From Sphingobacterium corticibacterium (GTDB taxonomy: Bacteria > Bacteroidota > Bacteroidia > Sphingobacteriales > Sphingobacteriaceae): DNA of 64,000 bases. The stretch lies in NCBI RefSeq assembly GCF_004208525.1, contig NZ_SGIT01000002.1, forward strand, positions 434,001-498,000, read 5' to 3'. The notes under the pieces were generated by a model that saw only the letters and a program-made list of their open reading frames with translations, had not been told where the DNA came from and did no database searches. Position numbers and translations under genes: made by a program. Shown one piece after another: positions 36,098 to 44,676 of the stretch; positions within the stretch are counted from its first letter, which is position 1; each line of letters starts with the position of its first letter.

Positions 36098-38587
36098 GTG
36101 AAATACTGTTTTACACTTATTTTAAACCTCCTCTGGCTGACATCATTGTTTGCTCAGGAAGAACTACGCCTTATCTCTTCGAGGTACAGTACGATTATCG
36201 ATCAACAAGGGTTCAGCAGTATTCAACCCGTCTATGCACACAAAGGAAATACGCTATCCGCAGACAGTGGTATTATCTACGAAGATGAGGTTGGCCGACA
36301 ATTCTTTGAAGCGTTTGGGAACGTCGTGATTACGCAGCCATCCGGAACGATTATCTATTCTGACCGGCTACATTATGATGCCGCTCCGCAGATTGCGACG
36401 CTGACAAACAATGTCCGCATGGTCGATGCCAATTCGGTATTGACGACGAATCATCTCATCTATAAGATGCGCGATAAAATAGGCAACTATACCGGGGGAG
36501 GAAGAATTATTTCTAAAGGAGATACCATTACGTCGCGAACGGCTTATTACTTCGAAAATACAGAAGATGCTTATTTTCGAAATCAGGTTGTTGTACGGAC
36601 ACCTGATGTAAAGATTTATACGGATACCATGCGCTACAATTCTAATCAGCGCATGACCTATTTCTTTGGACCAACGAATATCAAAGGAAATAGCGGCGAA
36701 AACCTATATACCGAGAAAGGAAACTATAACACAGAGACGGGTGTTGCTAATTTCTCGAAAAACAATCTATACACCGAAGGAACACGTTTTTTAAAGGGCG
36801 ACAGTCTTTACTACGATAGAGCAACGGGTGTGGGAAAAGCGTATAGAAACGTTGTATTTGTCGACACCTTGGATAAATTCTATGCGTATGGTGGCTACGG
36901 TTTATATGATCAAGCGGACGAATCTATTACCATGACAGACAAACCATTAATCACGATGGTGGTGGAAAATGATTCTACTCGTTCTGCACCAGCGGATAGT
37001 GCCGCCATAACGTCTGTGGATTCTATGGAGACAGATTCCATAGACATAAAGAAGGATACCGTAGCACAAGCGGAGATAACGCAAATAGAGGAACCCGATG
37101 TAACTACTGACAACGAGATCATTACCGTAACGGATTCCACACAAATGACTCTCCCCCGTGATACCGCAAAGGTAGATTCCGTTTATATGACTGCCGATAC
37201 ACTCTATTCGCGCATGATTATGCTACGTGATTACAAAGCATTAGATTTTAAACTGGACCGAAGTGGTGGAGAAATTGAGACCGACGAGGACGTTGATTAC
37301 GGAGACGAGGGCGACTATGGATCGGATAATACGGACATAGAAACAGAAAATCTGACCCCTTTATCCGATTCTGTTAAAACGGCTATCGATAGTGTTTCGA
37401 TGGACAGTATTTCTGTTGATGGGATCATAGACAGTATCCCCATAGATAGCACAGCGATTCATGTGGAGATGGATAGCGTAAAGACTATCGTGACGGAAAA
37501 AGCGGACGAAAAATTAACCATAGAGAAGCCGCAAGAAATCAAAAAAGTCGTTCCAGTGGACGCCGCTAAACGAGCAACAGTTATTAAGGAGGCGGCTAGA
37601 GCGGACATCTCTAGAAGCATGCGACAGGATTCGATATTACGGCAACAAGCGGTGATTCCAGAAGAAGCCACAGCGGACAGCCTAATTAATCAAGCGATAG
37701 CTACGGCTCAAACGCCCGATACTACGTTCAAAGATACGAGTGACGAAGCTTATCTTGATACCGCTCGAACACGGATTGTCAAGGCTTATTACAATGTCCG
37801 GATGTTCAAATCTGATTTGCAGGCGGTGGCTGATTCTGTTTATTACGGTATGGCTGACTCCATGTTTCGATTTATGGGGAGGCCTATGATCTGGGCGGAA
37901 GGATCGCAAATTTCGTCCGACACCATCTACATGCAGATTCAGAACCAGCGCATGGATAACGCCTTACTAATTAACAACGCTTTTATGGTAAACGCGGTGC
38001 TGGACACGGTCAAGTTCAATCAGCTCAAAGGTCGAAAGATTACCGCTTTCTTTGCCAATAACTCTATTGACCGAATGTATGTAGACGGAAATGCAGAGAA
38101 TTTAAGCTTTGCCACGAATGATAAAACCCACCGGATAACGGAGATGTTCCACGACCGAGGTGCGCGTATTAAAATCAAAATGGAGGGCAAAAAAATCATT
38201 GACTACATTACGATACGAAAAGTAGACCAAAAGCTTTATCCTTTTAAGCAAGTGACACAAGAAAATGAAGTCTTACCTGGATTCGTCTGGCGACCACAAG
38301 ACCGGCCCAAATCGAAAGAGGATATGATGAACCGGAAACGAGAGGTGGAAAAACCGGAAGCTCCTGCAGGAGGGCCTCAGGATGAAAGTTCGCTTGAAAC
38401 ACCGGGTGACGTGGTGGAACCCGAGGAACTGACGGAAACTGTGGAAGAAGCATCACCGTCGAAGGAGCAAAAGGAAGCGCCAACCCAAAAAGAGGAGAAA
38501 GAAGAAACGCCACCAGTCTTTAGAAACGAAGAAGAAGCTTCGCAGTCACCATCGACAGAAGAAGAAGGTGAAACGGAAGTAGAATAG
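36098..38587 (+). CDS. OstA/LptA-like periplasmic protein with acidic tail
   Basis: The 829-residue protein starts with a signal peptide (about 1-19, ending LFAQ). Residues 25-270 are an OstA/LptA-like beta-jellyroll (QPVYAHKGNTLSADSGIIYEDEVGRQFFEAFGNVVITQPSGTIIYSDRLHYD), and similar sequence returns at about 565-720. Between them is a Ser/Asp/Thr-rich low-complexity segment (about 290-560, many DSxxxDS words), and the end (745-829) is Glu/Pro-rich. LptA-fold proteins carry LPS across the periplasm. The start is GTG, preferred because it gives the signal peptide and follows a promoter box directly. The role of the long acidic parts is unknown. Confidence 0.8.
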   Translation: MKYCFTLILNLLWLTSLFAQEELRLISSRYSTIIDQQGFSSIQPVYAHKGNTLSADSGIIYEDEVGRQFFEAFGNVVITQPSGTIIYSDRLHYDAAPQIATLTNNVRMVDANSVLTTNHLIYKMRDKIGNYTGGGRIISKGDTITSRTAYYFENTEDAYFRNQVVVRTPDVKIYTDTMRYNSNQRMTYFFGPTNIKGNSGENLYTEKGNYNTETGVANFSKNNLYTEGTRFLKGDSLYYDRATGVGKAYRNVVFVDTLDKFYAYGGYGLYDQADESITMTDKPLITMVVENDSTRSAPADSAAITSVDSMETDSIDIKKDTVAQAEITQIEEPDVTTDNEIITVTDSTQMTLPRDTAKVDSVYMTADTLYSRMIMLRDYKALDFKLDRSGGEIETDEDVDYGDEGDYGSDNTDIETENLTPLSDSVKTAIDSVSMDSISVDGIIDSIPIDSTAIHVEMDSVKTIVTEKADEKLTIEKPQEIKKVVPVDAAKRATVIKEAARADISRSMRQDSILRQQAVIPEEATADSLINQAIATAQTPDTTFKDTSDEAYLDTARTRIVKAYYNVRMFKSDLQAVADSVYYGMADSMFRFMGRPMIWAEGSQISSDTIYMQIQNQRMDNALLINNAFMVNAVLDTVKFNQLKGRKITAFFANNSIDRMYVDGNAENLSFATNDKTHRITEMFHDRGARIKIKMEGKKIIDYITIRKVDQKLYPFKQVTQENEVLPGFVWRPQDRPKSKEDMMNRKREVEKPEAPAGGPQDESSLETPGDVVEPEELTETVEEASPSKEQKEAPTQKEEKEETPPVFRNEEEASQSPSTEEEGETEVE

Positions 38588-38591
38588 GGAG

Positions 38592-39196
38592 TTGTTTAAA
38601 AATGCTTTTAGGTGTCCTGTTTGCATTTTGCACAACAACATGAGCATGGCGACAGCGTACTTTGACCAATCGCCGGGCAACATGACCAGCATCACAGACA
38701 ACACGATCAGCCTGACAGACAACATGACCAACATCACCGACAACATCACCAGCATTACAGACAACTTTACGAGCTTGATGGGCATCAGCATTCCATTGAG
38801 GTAGCTCAAAGCGACAAAGAGAGGTGGATAACCGTCAAACTCGGGGTTCCCCATCAATATCTCCTCCTTCTATACGCTCTTGTCAGGCAACAATACCAGC
38901 TTGCGCCCCCTAAAGATCTTTTATCCACAGCACTACGCTGCGTCGAGGGGGGATAAGATCGTTTCGAGGCAGGGATGTGCGTGTAAGTAGGATAACCCTG
39001 CCACACACATGACTGTACACAATACATTGAGGATGCTAAGTGACGTATATACTGCCCTCAATGGCGCGAAGACCAACGACAAAAAAGCTTAGTCGACCAT
39101 ACACATCGTCAAATACCCCCGCAAGATGTCCAAGAAGCCCGGCGCCAAGCGAAAATACTACGACGACAAGGCCAAGTAGTCCCTCAAAACAACAAG
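38592..39196 (+). pseudogene. Possible decayed coding region with a 21-bp tandem repeat
   Basis: This is the only long stretch between OstA and rdgB, and no intact gene is seen. Its first part (38678-38790) is five copies of a 21-bp unit encoding the heptad N-x-T-x-[IL]-T-D in the + frame. The same frame continues to 39196, interrupted by five stops but holding coding-like segments (RMLSDVYTALNGAKTNDKKA; MSKKPGAKRKYYDDKAK). It may be the remains of one coiled-coil or surface protein, or unrelated filler. The first 70 codons (38592-38804) are open and could be a small intact frame. The family is not recognised. Confidence 0.35.
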
Positions 39197-39253
39197 AAAT
39201 AGGTTTTCTAAAAAGGTCGTCGAGCACTGAAAAAACTTGCTATTCCCCCCTTA

Positions 39254-39832
39254 TCAGCGATTATCTTCTTTCAAAAACGCCGCTAATTTCCCAACCGCAA
39301 TCGCCCGATGGCTAATTTGATTTTTCTCTTCGGGGCTCATCTCCGCAAACGTTTTATCATACCCTTCGGGGATAAAAATAGGATCATAACCAAACCCACC
39401 CGAACCTCGGCGTTCATGAATGATGCGTCCCTCGATACTTCCCTCAAAGAAATATTGCTGTTGGTCTAGAAAAAGCGAAATTACCGTTCGAAAACGTGCC
39501 GTCCGTTTCGGATTATCCCCTAACCTAGATAATACCAGATCAATATTTTTTTCCATATCACGTGAACCGGAATAGCGGGCGGAATAAACACCCGGCTCTC
39601 CGTTAAGGGCATCTATCTCCAACCCAGAGTCGTCGCCGAAACAATCCAGCCCGTATTTATGGAAAAGATAGTCCGTTTTCTGTTTTGCATTCTCCTCAAA
39701 GGTCACACCGGTTTCGGGAATATCATCCGAACAACCAATATCCGTTAAAGATTTTATACTGAATTTATCCCCAATAATAGCTTGTACTTCTTCAAGCTTA
39801 TGGGTGTTGTTCGTTGCAAATACTAATGCCAT
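39254..39832 (-). CDS. rdgB: XTP/dITP diphosphatase (RdgB/HAM1)
   Basis: The 192-residue protein has FATNNTHKLEEVQAII at the start (the substrate-binding loop with Lys), GDDSGLEIDALNGEPGVYSARYSG, and GSGGFGYDPIFIPEGYDKTFAEMSPEEKNQISHRAIA. These are the signatures of the family that hydrolyses ITP, dITP and XTP to monophosphates, cleansing the nucleotide pool. The ATG at 39832 gives the standard start; the longer frame upstream overlaps the neighbouring gene. Confidence 0.95.
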   Translation of the reverse strand: MALVFATNNTHKLEEVQAIIGDKFSIKSLTDIGCSDDIPETGVTFEENAKQKTDYLFHKYGLDCFGDDSGLEIDALNGEPGVYSARYSGSRDMEKNIDLVLSRLGDNPKRTARFRTVISLFLDQQQYFFEGSIEGRIIHERRGSGGFGYDPIFIPEGYDKTFAEMSPEEKNQISHRAIAVGKLAAFLKEDNR

Positions 39833-39878
39833 GTTTTTGTTGTTAGACAAGGTTAAGAGGTTAGGATTTTTTAACTCC

Positions 39879-40409
39879 TTACGTCCCAATAAACACTTTA
39901 AACTCATTCCAGAATAGCCTTTTCTTTTGCATGTCAGCAAACATTTCCTCGAAGCTAAAGGTATTGAAGACCGTTGCTACACGACCTTTCATATAGGAGT
40001 TATGTGCAATTTCGGGAAGCTTGAGTGAGATAGGTTCTACACCAAGCAAGGTAATCTTAGTTGGTTGAAAAAACTGCATGATCCGCTTGAAATCATTGGG
40101 ATTATGCGAATTTGCAAGGTTGACGACCGCAACATTTTCAAACGACAGATTAAGCGCGCCCAACGTTTTTACAAAAGCATCCTGGGCCTGTGGTGAAAAA
40201 TACGGAAAATCGGGGTAACGTAAGATAAAGAGGACACCTGTAGATTTATCGCCTTGATATATAAATTCTTCTGCTTCTTTTCCACTTGCATCATCCTTTA
40301 TATTGCCGACAGATGAAACCATTGCCTCCTCTTTCTCCTTCGGAAGGAAAAGAGTTTCCGATAGAAGAGCTTGAAGTGCAATGGGATTATCTGTTTTTAA
40401 ATGACTCAT
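39879..40409 (-). CDS. Conserved protein, possibly distant relative of DNA polymerase III psi (HolD) fold
   Basis: The 176-residue cytosolic protein is not one I can name with certainty. Its core (about residues 55-176) reads VLFILRYPDF...DAFVKTLGALNLSFENVAVVNLANS...KITLLGVEPISL...GRVATVFNTFSFEEMFADMQKKRLFWNEFKVF. That order of strand, LxALxLxxExVxVxNL, and a terminal KRxxWxxxKxF resembles HolD (psi), whose fold is a reduced uracil-glycosylase. This is an analogy from reading only. It sits between rdgB and the deoxyhypusine-synthase-like gene, 16 bp after the latter. Confidence 0.55.
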   Translation of the reverse strand: MSHLKTDNPIALQALLSETLFLPKEKEEAMVSSVGNIKDDASGKEAEEFIYQGDKSTGVLFILRYPDFPYFSPQAQDAFVKTLGALNLSFENVAVVNLANSHNPNDFKRIMQFFQPTKITLLGVEPISLKLPEIAHNSYMKGRVATVFNTFSFEEMFADMQKKRLFWNEFKVFIGT

Positions 40410-40425
40410 AGGTTGGAAAGATCCA

Positions 40426-41406
40426 CTAATGCCCTAAAATATAAGAGAAAATCAACGGTGCTACGATCGTCGCATCAGACTCCACCACAAACTTAGGTGT
40501 GTCTATATCTAATTTACCCCAAGTAATTTTCTCATTAGGGACAGCACCCGAATACGAGCCATAAGAGGTTGTTGAATCTGATATCTGGCAGAAATAAGAC
40601 CAAAAAGGCACATCTTCCCATTCTAAATCTTGATACATCATCGGTACGACACAGATAGGAAAATCACCCGATATACCACCTGCAATCTGAAAGAATCCTA
40701 CACCTTTACCTTCTGAATTGGCACGGTACCATTCTGTTAAATAGATCATATATTCAATACCCGACTTCACCGTACTAGCTTTTAAGTTACCTTTAATCAC
40801 ATTGGCCGCAAAGATATTTCCAGTTGTCGAATCTTCCCAACCGGGACATACGATCGGTAGATTTTTCTCTGCTGCTGCCACAATCCACGAATTCTTCGGA
40901 TCAATTTCATAGTATTGCTCCAATACCCCCGAATTTACTACTTGGTACAAAAATTCGTGCGGTAGATAACGTTCACCTTTTTCTTCTGCGGCATGCCAAA
41001 CATCTTCCAAGTGCTTCTGTAAACGACGAAAGGCTTCTTCTTCCGGAATACAGGTATCCGTTACGCGGTTATAATGTTGGTCTAACAATTCGCGCTCTTG
41101 CTCCGGCGTCAGATCACGATAATTGGGTACACGCTTATAATGTGAATGAGCCACCAGATTCATCACATCTTCCTCCAGATTCGCACCAGTACAAGAAATA
41201 ATATGGACTTTATCTTGACGGATCATTTCCGCCAGTGAAATTCCTAATTCGGCTGTACTCATCGCACCGCCCAAAGAGATTAACATCTTTCCACCTTCCA
41301 ATAGGTGCGTTTCGTATCCCTTCGCTGCATCTACCAAAGCAGCTGCATTGAAATGCAAGTAGTTTTTCTCGATGAATTGAGAAATAGGACCTTTTTGTGT
41401 ACTCAT
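40426..41406 (-). CDS. Deoxyhypusine synthase family protein
   Basis: The 326-residue protein has LISLGGAMSTAELGISLAEMIRQDKVHIISCTGANLEEDV (NAD-binding) and GWEDSTTGNIFAANVIKGN. QIAGGISGDFPICVVP and a lysine in NEKITWGKLD sit where the spermidine-linked catalytic Lys of eukaryotic enzymes occurs. Bacteria have no eIF5A, so bacterial members are thought to make homospermidine or act on other polyamines. A TACCTTTG box lies 26 bp before the start on the minus strand. It may be co-transcribed with the HolD-like gene and rdgB. Confidence 0.88.
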   Translation of the reverse strand: MSTQKGPISQFIEKNYLHFNAAALVDAAKGYETHLLEGGKMLISLGGAMSTAELGISLAEMIRQDKVHIISCTGANLEEDVMNLVAHSHYKRVPNYRDLTPEQERELLDQHYNRVTDTCIPEEEAFRRLQKHLEDVWHAAEEKGERYLPHEFLYQVVNSGVLEQYYEIDPKNSWIVAAAEKNLPIVCPGWEDSTTGNIFAANVIKGNLKASTVKSGIEYMIYLTEWYRANSEGKGVGFFQIAGGISGDFPICVVPMMYQDLEWEDVPFWSYFCQISDSTTSYGSYSGAVPNEKITWGKLDIDTPKFVVESDATIVAPLIFSYILGH

Positions 41407-41431
41407 AGTTTAAAATTTTCTATTCTACCAG

Positions 41432-41439
41432 CAAAGGTA
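41432..41439 (-). promoter_or_regulatory. -7 box TACCTTTG for the deoxyhypusine-synthase-like gene
   Basis: On the minus strand, TACCTTTG ends 26 bp before the ATG at 41406, matching TAnnTTTG. Confidence 0.55.
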
Positions 41440-41475
41440 CATATTTTATAGTGATACTCGTGAAATCGGTTACTA

Positions 41476-41589
41476 TCACTTCCGCTTCAATAGACGGCTA
41501 AAAACTATTCCAAAAAAAGCCAAAATTAAGATCAGAATAGAAAGTATAATAATTTCCTGTGTGCCTATTATCCAAGTAAGTATATGCAT
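41476..41589 (-). CDS. Putative 37-residue membrane protein with a TatA-like N-terminus
   Basis: ATG at 41589 to TGA at 41476 encodes a peptide starting MHILTWIIGTQEIIILSI. It has one membrane helix and a basic tail (SRLLKRK). IGTQEIIIL recalls the opening of TatA/TatE, but the FGGKKLPEL amphipathic helix that follows in TatA is absent. A perfect TATCTTTG box (minus strand, 41600-41593) ends 3 bp before the ATG, so it would be leaderless. The promoter match is the main support for a real gene. Confidence 0.45.
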   Translation of the reverse strand: MHILTWIIGTQEIIILSILILILAFFGIVFSRLLKRK

Positions 41590-41613
41590 ATTCAAAGATA
41601 GGATTTTCCGTAA

Positions 41614-41663
41614 AAATACCCAGTAGTGGGTATTTCAAGTTTTATTATCCCGTTGTAGGTTTG
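41614..41663 (+). promoter_or_regulatory. Operator-promoter site 1 (AATACCCA-GTAG-TGGGTATT plus TAGGTTTG)
   Basis: The palindrome at 41614-41635 has 9-bp arms AAATACCCA/TGGGTATTT. Its centre (41624.5) is 31.5 bp before the first T of the -7 box TAGGTTTG (41656-41663). With a start site near 41669, the centre lies near -44, the position used by class II activators. The same spacing recurs at sites 2, 3 and 4. The first gene of a six-gene + strand run begins at 41737. Confidence 0.8.
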
Positions 41664-41736
41664 CAAGGGTAAAGATTTGTTGAAATATAAAGAAAGCTAC
41701 TGAAAGAAAGCTACTGACAATCTAAGATTAAATATT

Positions 41737-43818
41737 ATGAAGAAATTCCTTTTAAAAACAAGTTGGCTTGCGCTCTGCTTCTTGACCTTGGTTGCCTGTG
41801 AAAAGGACAACCCGGGTGCGGATGAGGACGAAACACCAACAATCGACGAGACCACTTCCCTCAGCAAGAAATCCGGGCTTCCCGGGCAGATTTTTGAATT
41901 GACAACAGCGAACAAAATAACCGGAGAGAACTACCTTCTCCGAATCGGCAGCGAGGAAGTACCTGCCTATAAAACAAGTAGTAACACGTTGGTTTTTTCC
42001 TTGCCTTATTTATCACCCGGAGACTATTTCATCGATCTCAACATCATCGATGTCTATTTAGGCCAGCTACCCATCAAGGTTGATCAGTACACCCCCATTG
42101 CCGACATTGACCAGACATACAACGAGATCATGGCCTGGGTGGAAGACAAAGACGCCCCGGTAGCCGACCAGCAAATCGAGAACCTGATCAACCTGCGCAT
42201 TGAACAAGCATTTAGCAGACTGACCGACGACGAGAAAAAAGCACAGCTCTTTCAGGTAAAATCGTTCATGGAGCAGGTAGAGCATGAAACAGCCGCTCTA
42301 GAGAAAAGTCTCGCCGCAACAGCAGTGGACGGCCAGCTCAATGGCATTAAAAAAAAGAGCAGCGTCAGCCTGAAATCATCTTCTAGGCCTTACCGCAATG
42401 CAAGGATGCAGGAAATCAACCGCCACGCTGCCGATTTTCTTGCTGCCGGCATGACTATAGGAGCCATCGGAGCCGTCGGTGTTATCGCCTCCTGGGCTAG
42501 CGGTCCGGCAGCACCAGTTGTGGGGACATTCTATGCCCTCGTCATGGTTAAGCAGGTAGGCCGGATGCTCGGTATCATGTTGGATTCTGTCGTGGGTATG
42601 AAAAACGTTGTTGGCATAGCCATATCGGATGCCTTTTCTTTCCGGGCGCACCATGTCAGACAAAGTACATCACCTTCAGGTATCTCTACTATGAGCAATG
42701 GAAACAGCATCGTATTCATCAAGGATACCCCTCAGGAAGTTGACATCACCTTCACCTTTGGCAGTGTGGCCTTGGAGCTTGAATCGCTTGTACAGAGTGA
42801 ATTCTTCGGTAAGTTCTTTGCTACCTACCACAAATTTATTGAGCTCTATACACCCCTGTATAACGGGCAGCAGAAAGTGCAGCAGCTTCTCCTGACAGAA
42901 CAGCAGATATTTCCGCCACCATCAGACTTCATGCCTACGGACTTTGTACAGGAAGACTTATCCGTAGACGCCGAAGAGATCAGTATCACAAATATCTCCC
43001 CGACAGGGCTAGATATACAGATCGCACAGGGAGAAAACGGCATCCTTTTTACGACAAGCAGTGCAACTATCATCGATAGCGTCGATATTTCCTTCGATAT
43101 AGTCTATACACAGGAAGAATTTGAGCATACCGTTACCCAAACCATAAACGCATCGTATGACGGACGGGAACAGGAGACTTACCGCCTCGAGGTTGCCTCC
43201 GGCAATGAACAAACCGGGCAGTATGGCAACAAGCTGAAAGAGGCATTAATGGTTAAAGTGACTAATCAAAAAGGCGAACCCATGGTCAATGCCAAAGTCA
43301 ACTGGCGTATAGTCGGTGGCAATGGACAAGTGATACCTCACGCCGATACGACCGACAGAACCGGAACCGCATACGCCGACTGGACATTGGGCACATCTGG
43401 AAATCAGGAGGTCATTGCCGAACTGTTGGACAATCAGGGATCGGCTATCGCTGAGGTACGATTTATAGCAGTAATTGAGGAAAATGATCTCGCGGGGGTA
43501 TGGGTTATGAGATCTGCCAGAAGATGGGGATGGACTTGGGGAGAGAATGAAGATGGTGTTCGCGAGCGAAAACCTTATGATGGCGTGGAAAATTCTAGCG
43601 GACTCTCGATTACTTTAAATGAAGATTATACTTGCATTGTTATCGATGAAGATGGAGCCCGTTCCCAGGGTATCTATTCGACCAATGGAAGTAAACTGAT
43701 ATTGATGAATACGGAATATACGTATTCTTTGACAGGGAATACGCTAAAAACCATGTTTCGTCATGCAGATGCTTATGGCGAACATAACTCGGATACAACC
43801 TTTGAACGAATACGATAA
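41737..43818 (+). CDS. Large multi-domain surface lipoprotein (Big_1-like and lipocalin-like domains)
   Basis: The 693-residue protein has a lipoprotein signal (ALCFLTLVACEKD, lipid Cys at 21) and an acidic linker. An Ig-like segment (about 40-115) and a helical region (120-215) follow. A hydrophobic Gly/Ala-rich stretch (about 230-275, GMTIGAIGAVGVIASWASG) could insert in a membrane. Then come a beta domain (300-480), a Big_1/invasin-like Ig domain (about 490-570, VKVTNQKGEPMVNAKVNWRIVGG) and a C-terminal lipocalin-like domain (585-693, LAGVWVMRSAR...SITLNEDYTCIV). It is first behind operator 1. Function is unknown; its size and domains suggest an exposed envelope protein. Confidence 0.75.
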   Translation: MKKFLLKTSWLALCFLTLVACEKDNPGADEDETPTIDETTSLSKKSGLPGQIFELTTANKITGENYLLRIGSEEVPAYKTSSNTLVFSLPYLSPGDYFIDLNIIDVYLGQLPIKVDQYTPIADIDQTYNEIMAWVEDKDAPVADQQIENLINLRIEQAFSRLTDDEKKAQLFQVKSFMEQVEHETAALEKSLAATAVDGQLNGIKKKSSVSLKSSSRPYRNARMQEINRHAADFLAAGMTIGAIGAVGVIASWASGPAAPVVGTFYALVMVKQVGRMLGIMLDSVVGMKNVVGIAISDAFSFRAHHVRQSTSPSGISTMSNGNSIVFIKDTPQEVDITFTFGSVALELESLVQSEFFGKFFATYHKFIELYTPLYNGQQKVQQLLLTEQQIFPPPSDFMPTDFVQEDLSVDAEEISITNISPTGLDIQIAQGENGILFTTSSATIIDSVDISFDIVYTQEEFEHTVTQTINASYDGREQETYRLEVASGNEQTGQYGNKLKEALMVKVTNQKGEPMVNAKVNWRIVGGNGQVIPHADTTDRTGTAYADWTLGTSGNQEVIAELLDNQGSAIAEVRFIAVIEENDLAGVWVMRSARRWGWTWGENEDGVRERKPYDGVENSSGLSITLNEDYTCIVIDEDGARSQGIYSTNGSKLILMNTEYTYSLTGNTLKTMFRHADAYGEHNSDTTFERIR

Positions 43819-43832
43819 AATAACCATATATA

Positions 43833-44630
43833 ATGACTAAACAATTATTTATTGCCATACTTGTAGCATTAGCACTGCTTCCGATCGAAGCTGGTGCTCA
43901 AACCCTACCTTCCAACGAAGAAGCCGAAAAAAACATCGTCAAATTCAACCTGCTCACCTTGCTGGGTGGAAAGTTTGCTTTCGAATACGAGCGACTGTTA
44001 ACCGACCACATCACGGTTGGTGCTACATTAAACTTACGACCAGAAAAAGGGATTCCCTTTAGTTCTACCGTAAAAAACATCGTAGATGATGATGAACTGA
44101 ATAACCTCATCGATAACTTTAAGAGTTCCAATTTTTCCATCACGCCAGAGGCTCGTTTTTACACTTCCAAAAGAGGACCTTTCCGCGGATTCTATATTGC
44201 ACCCTACGTCAAATACGCCAGTTATGGAACTTCACTGCCCTTCGATTTTGAGGTCGACATAGAAGATGGAGGAACTGACGTATACAGCCGGACAGAGACC
44301 ATCCCGTTAAAAGGAAGTATTCAAGCTTTTACCGCGGGATTCTCCCTGGGCACCCATTTTAAGCTATCCCGCAATATCTATCTGGATTGGCGCATATTCG
44401 GACCGGGCTATGGTACAAGCAAAGGGAGCGTCAAGGGGAATATGTCATTGGACACTGAAGAACAACAGGAGTTACGCGAAAGTTTAGCAGATCTAAAGAC
44501 CGATTTAGAAGACTTGCCCATAGGCATTAAGATCGACTATGATGTACGTGAGGATGGTGCGGACATTCATATTTTACGAAGCCCGTGGGCTAGTATCCGA
44601 ACAGGCCTGTCCATAGGATATCGTTTTTAA
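43833..44630 (+). CDS. Outer-membrane beta-barrel protein (DUF3575-like)
   Basis: The 265-residue protein has a signal peptide (1-22, ending AGAQ). Alternating amphipathic strands and an aromatic C-terminus (SIRTGLSIGYRF) mark an outer-membrane barrel. The segment NIVKFNLLTLLGGKFAFEYERLLTDHITVGATL resembles DUF3575 proteins. It begins 14 bp after the large lipoprotein gene and so shares the operator-1 operon. An extracellular loop (about residues 150-165, EDGGTDVYSRTE) and a helical insert (215-235) are unusual. Confidence 0.75.
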   Translation: MTKQLFIAILVALALLPIEAGAQTLPSNEEAEKNIVKFNLLTLLGGKFAFEYERLLTDHITVGATLNLRPEKGIPFSSTVKNIVDDDELNNLIDNFKSSNFSITPEARFYTSKRGPFRGFYIAPYVKYASYGTSLPFDFEVDIEDGGTDVYSRTETIPLKGSIQAFTAGFSLGTHFKLSRNIYLDWRIFGPGYGTSKGSVKGNMSLDTEEQQELRESLADLKTDLEDLPIGIKIDYDVREDGADIHILRSPWASIRTGLSIGYRF

Positions 44631-44676
44631 ACAAAAAAATAAACATATATAATATTAACCCTTAAAATAAAGCAAG

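Noticed and set aside
38546..38857. 103-codon minus-strand frame with VMLVMLSVMLVML repeats looking like a membrane protein
   Set aside because: It is the reverse reading of the 21-bp NxTxxTD minisatellite; hydrophobicity is a by-product of the repeat.
38970..39020. GCAGGG/CCCTGC stem as a terminator or small RNA
   Set aside because: The stem is only six base pairs with a long loop and no T-run or promoter.
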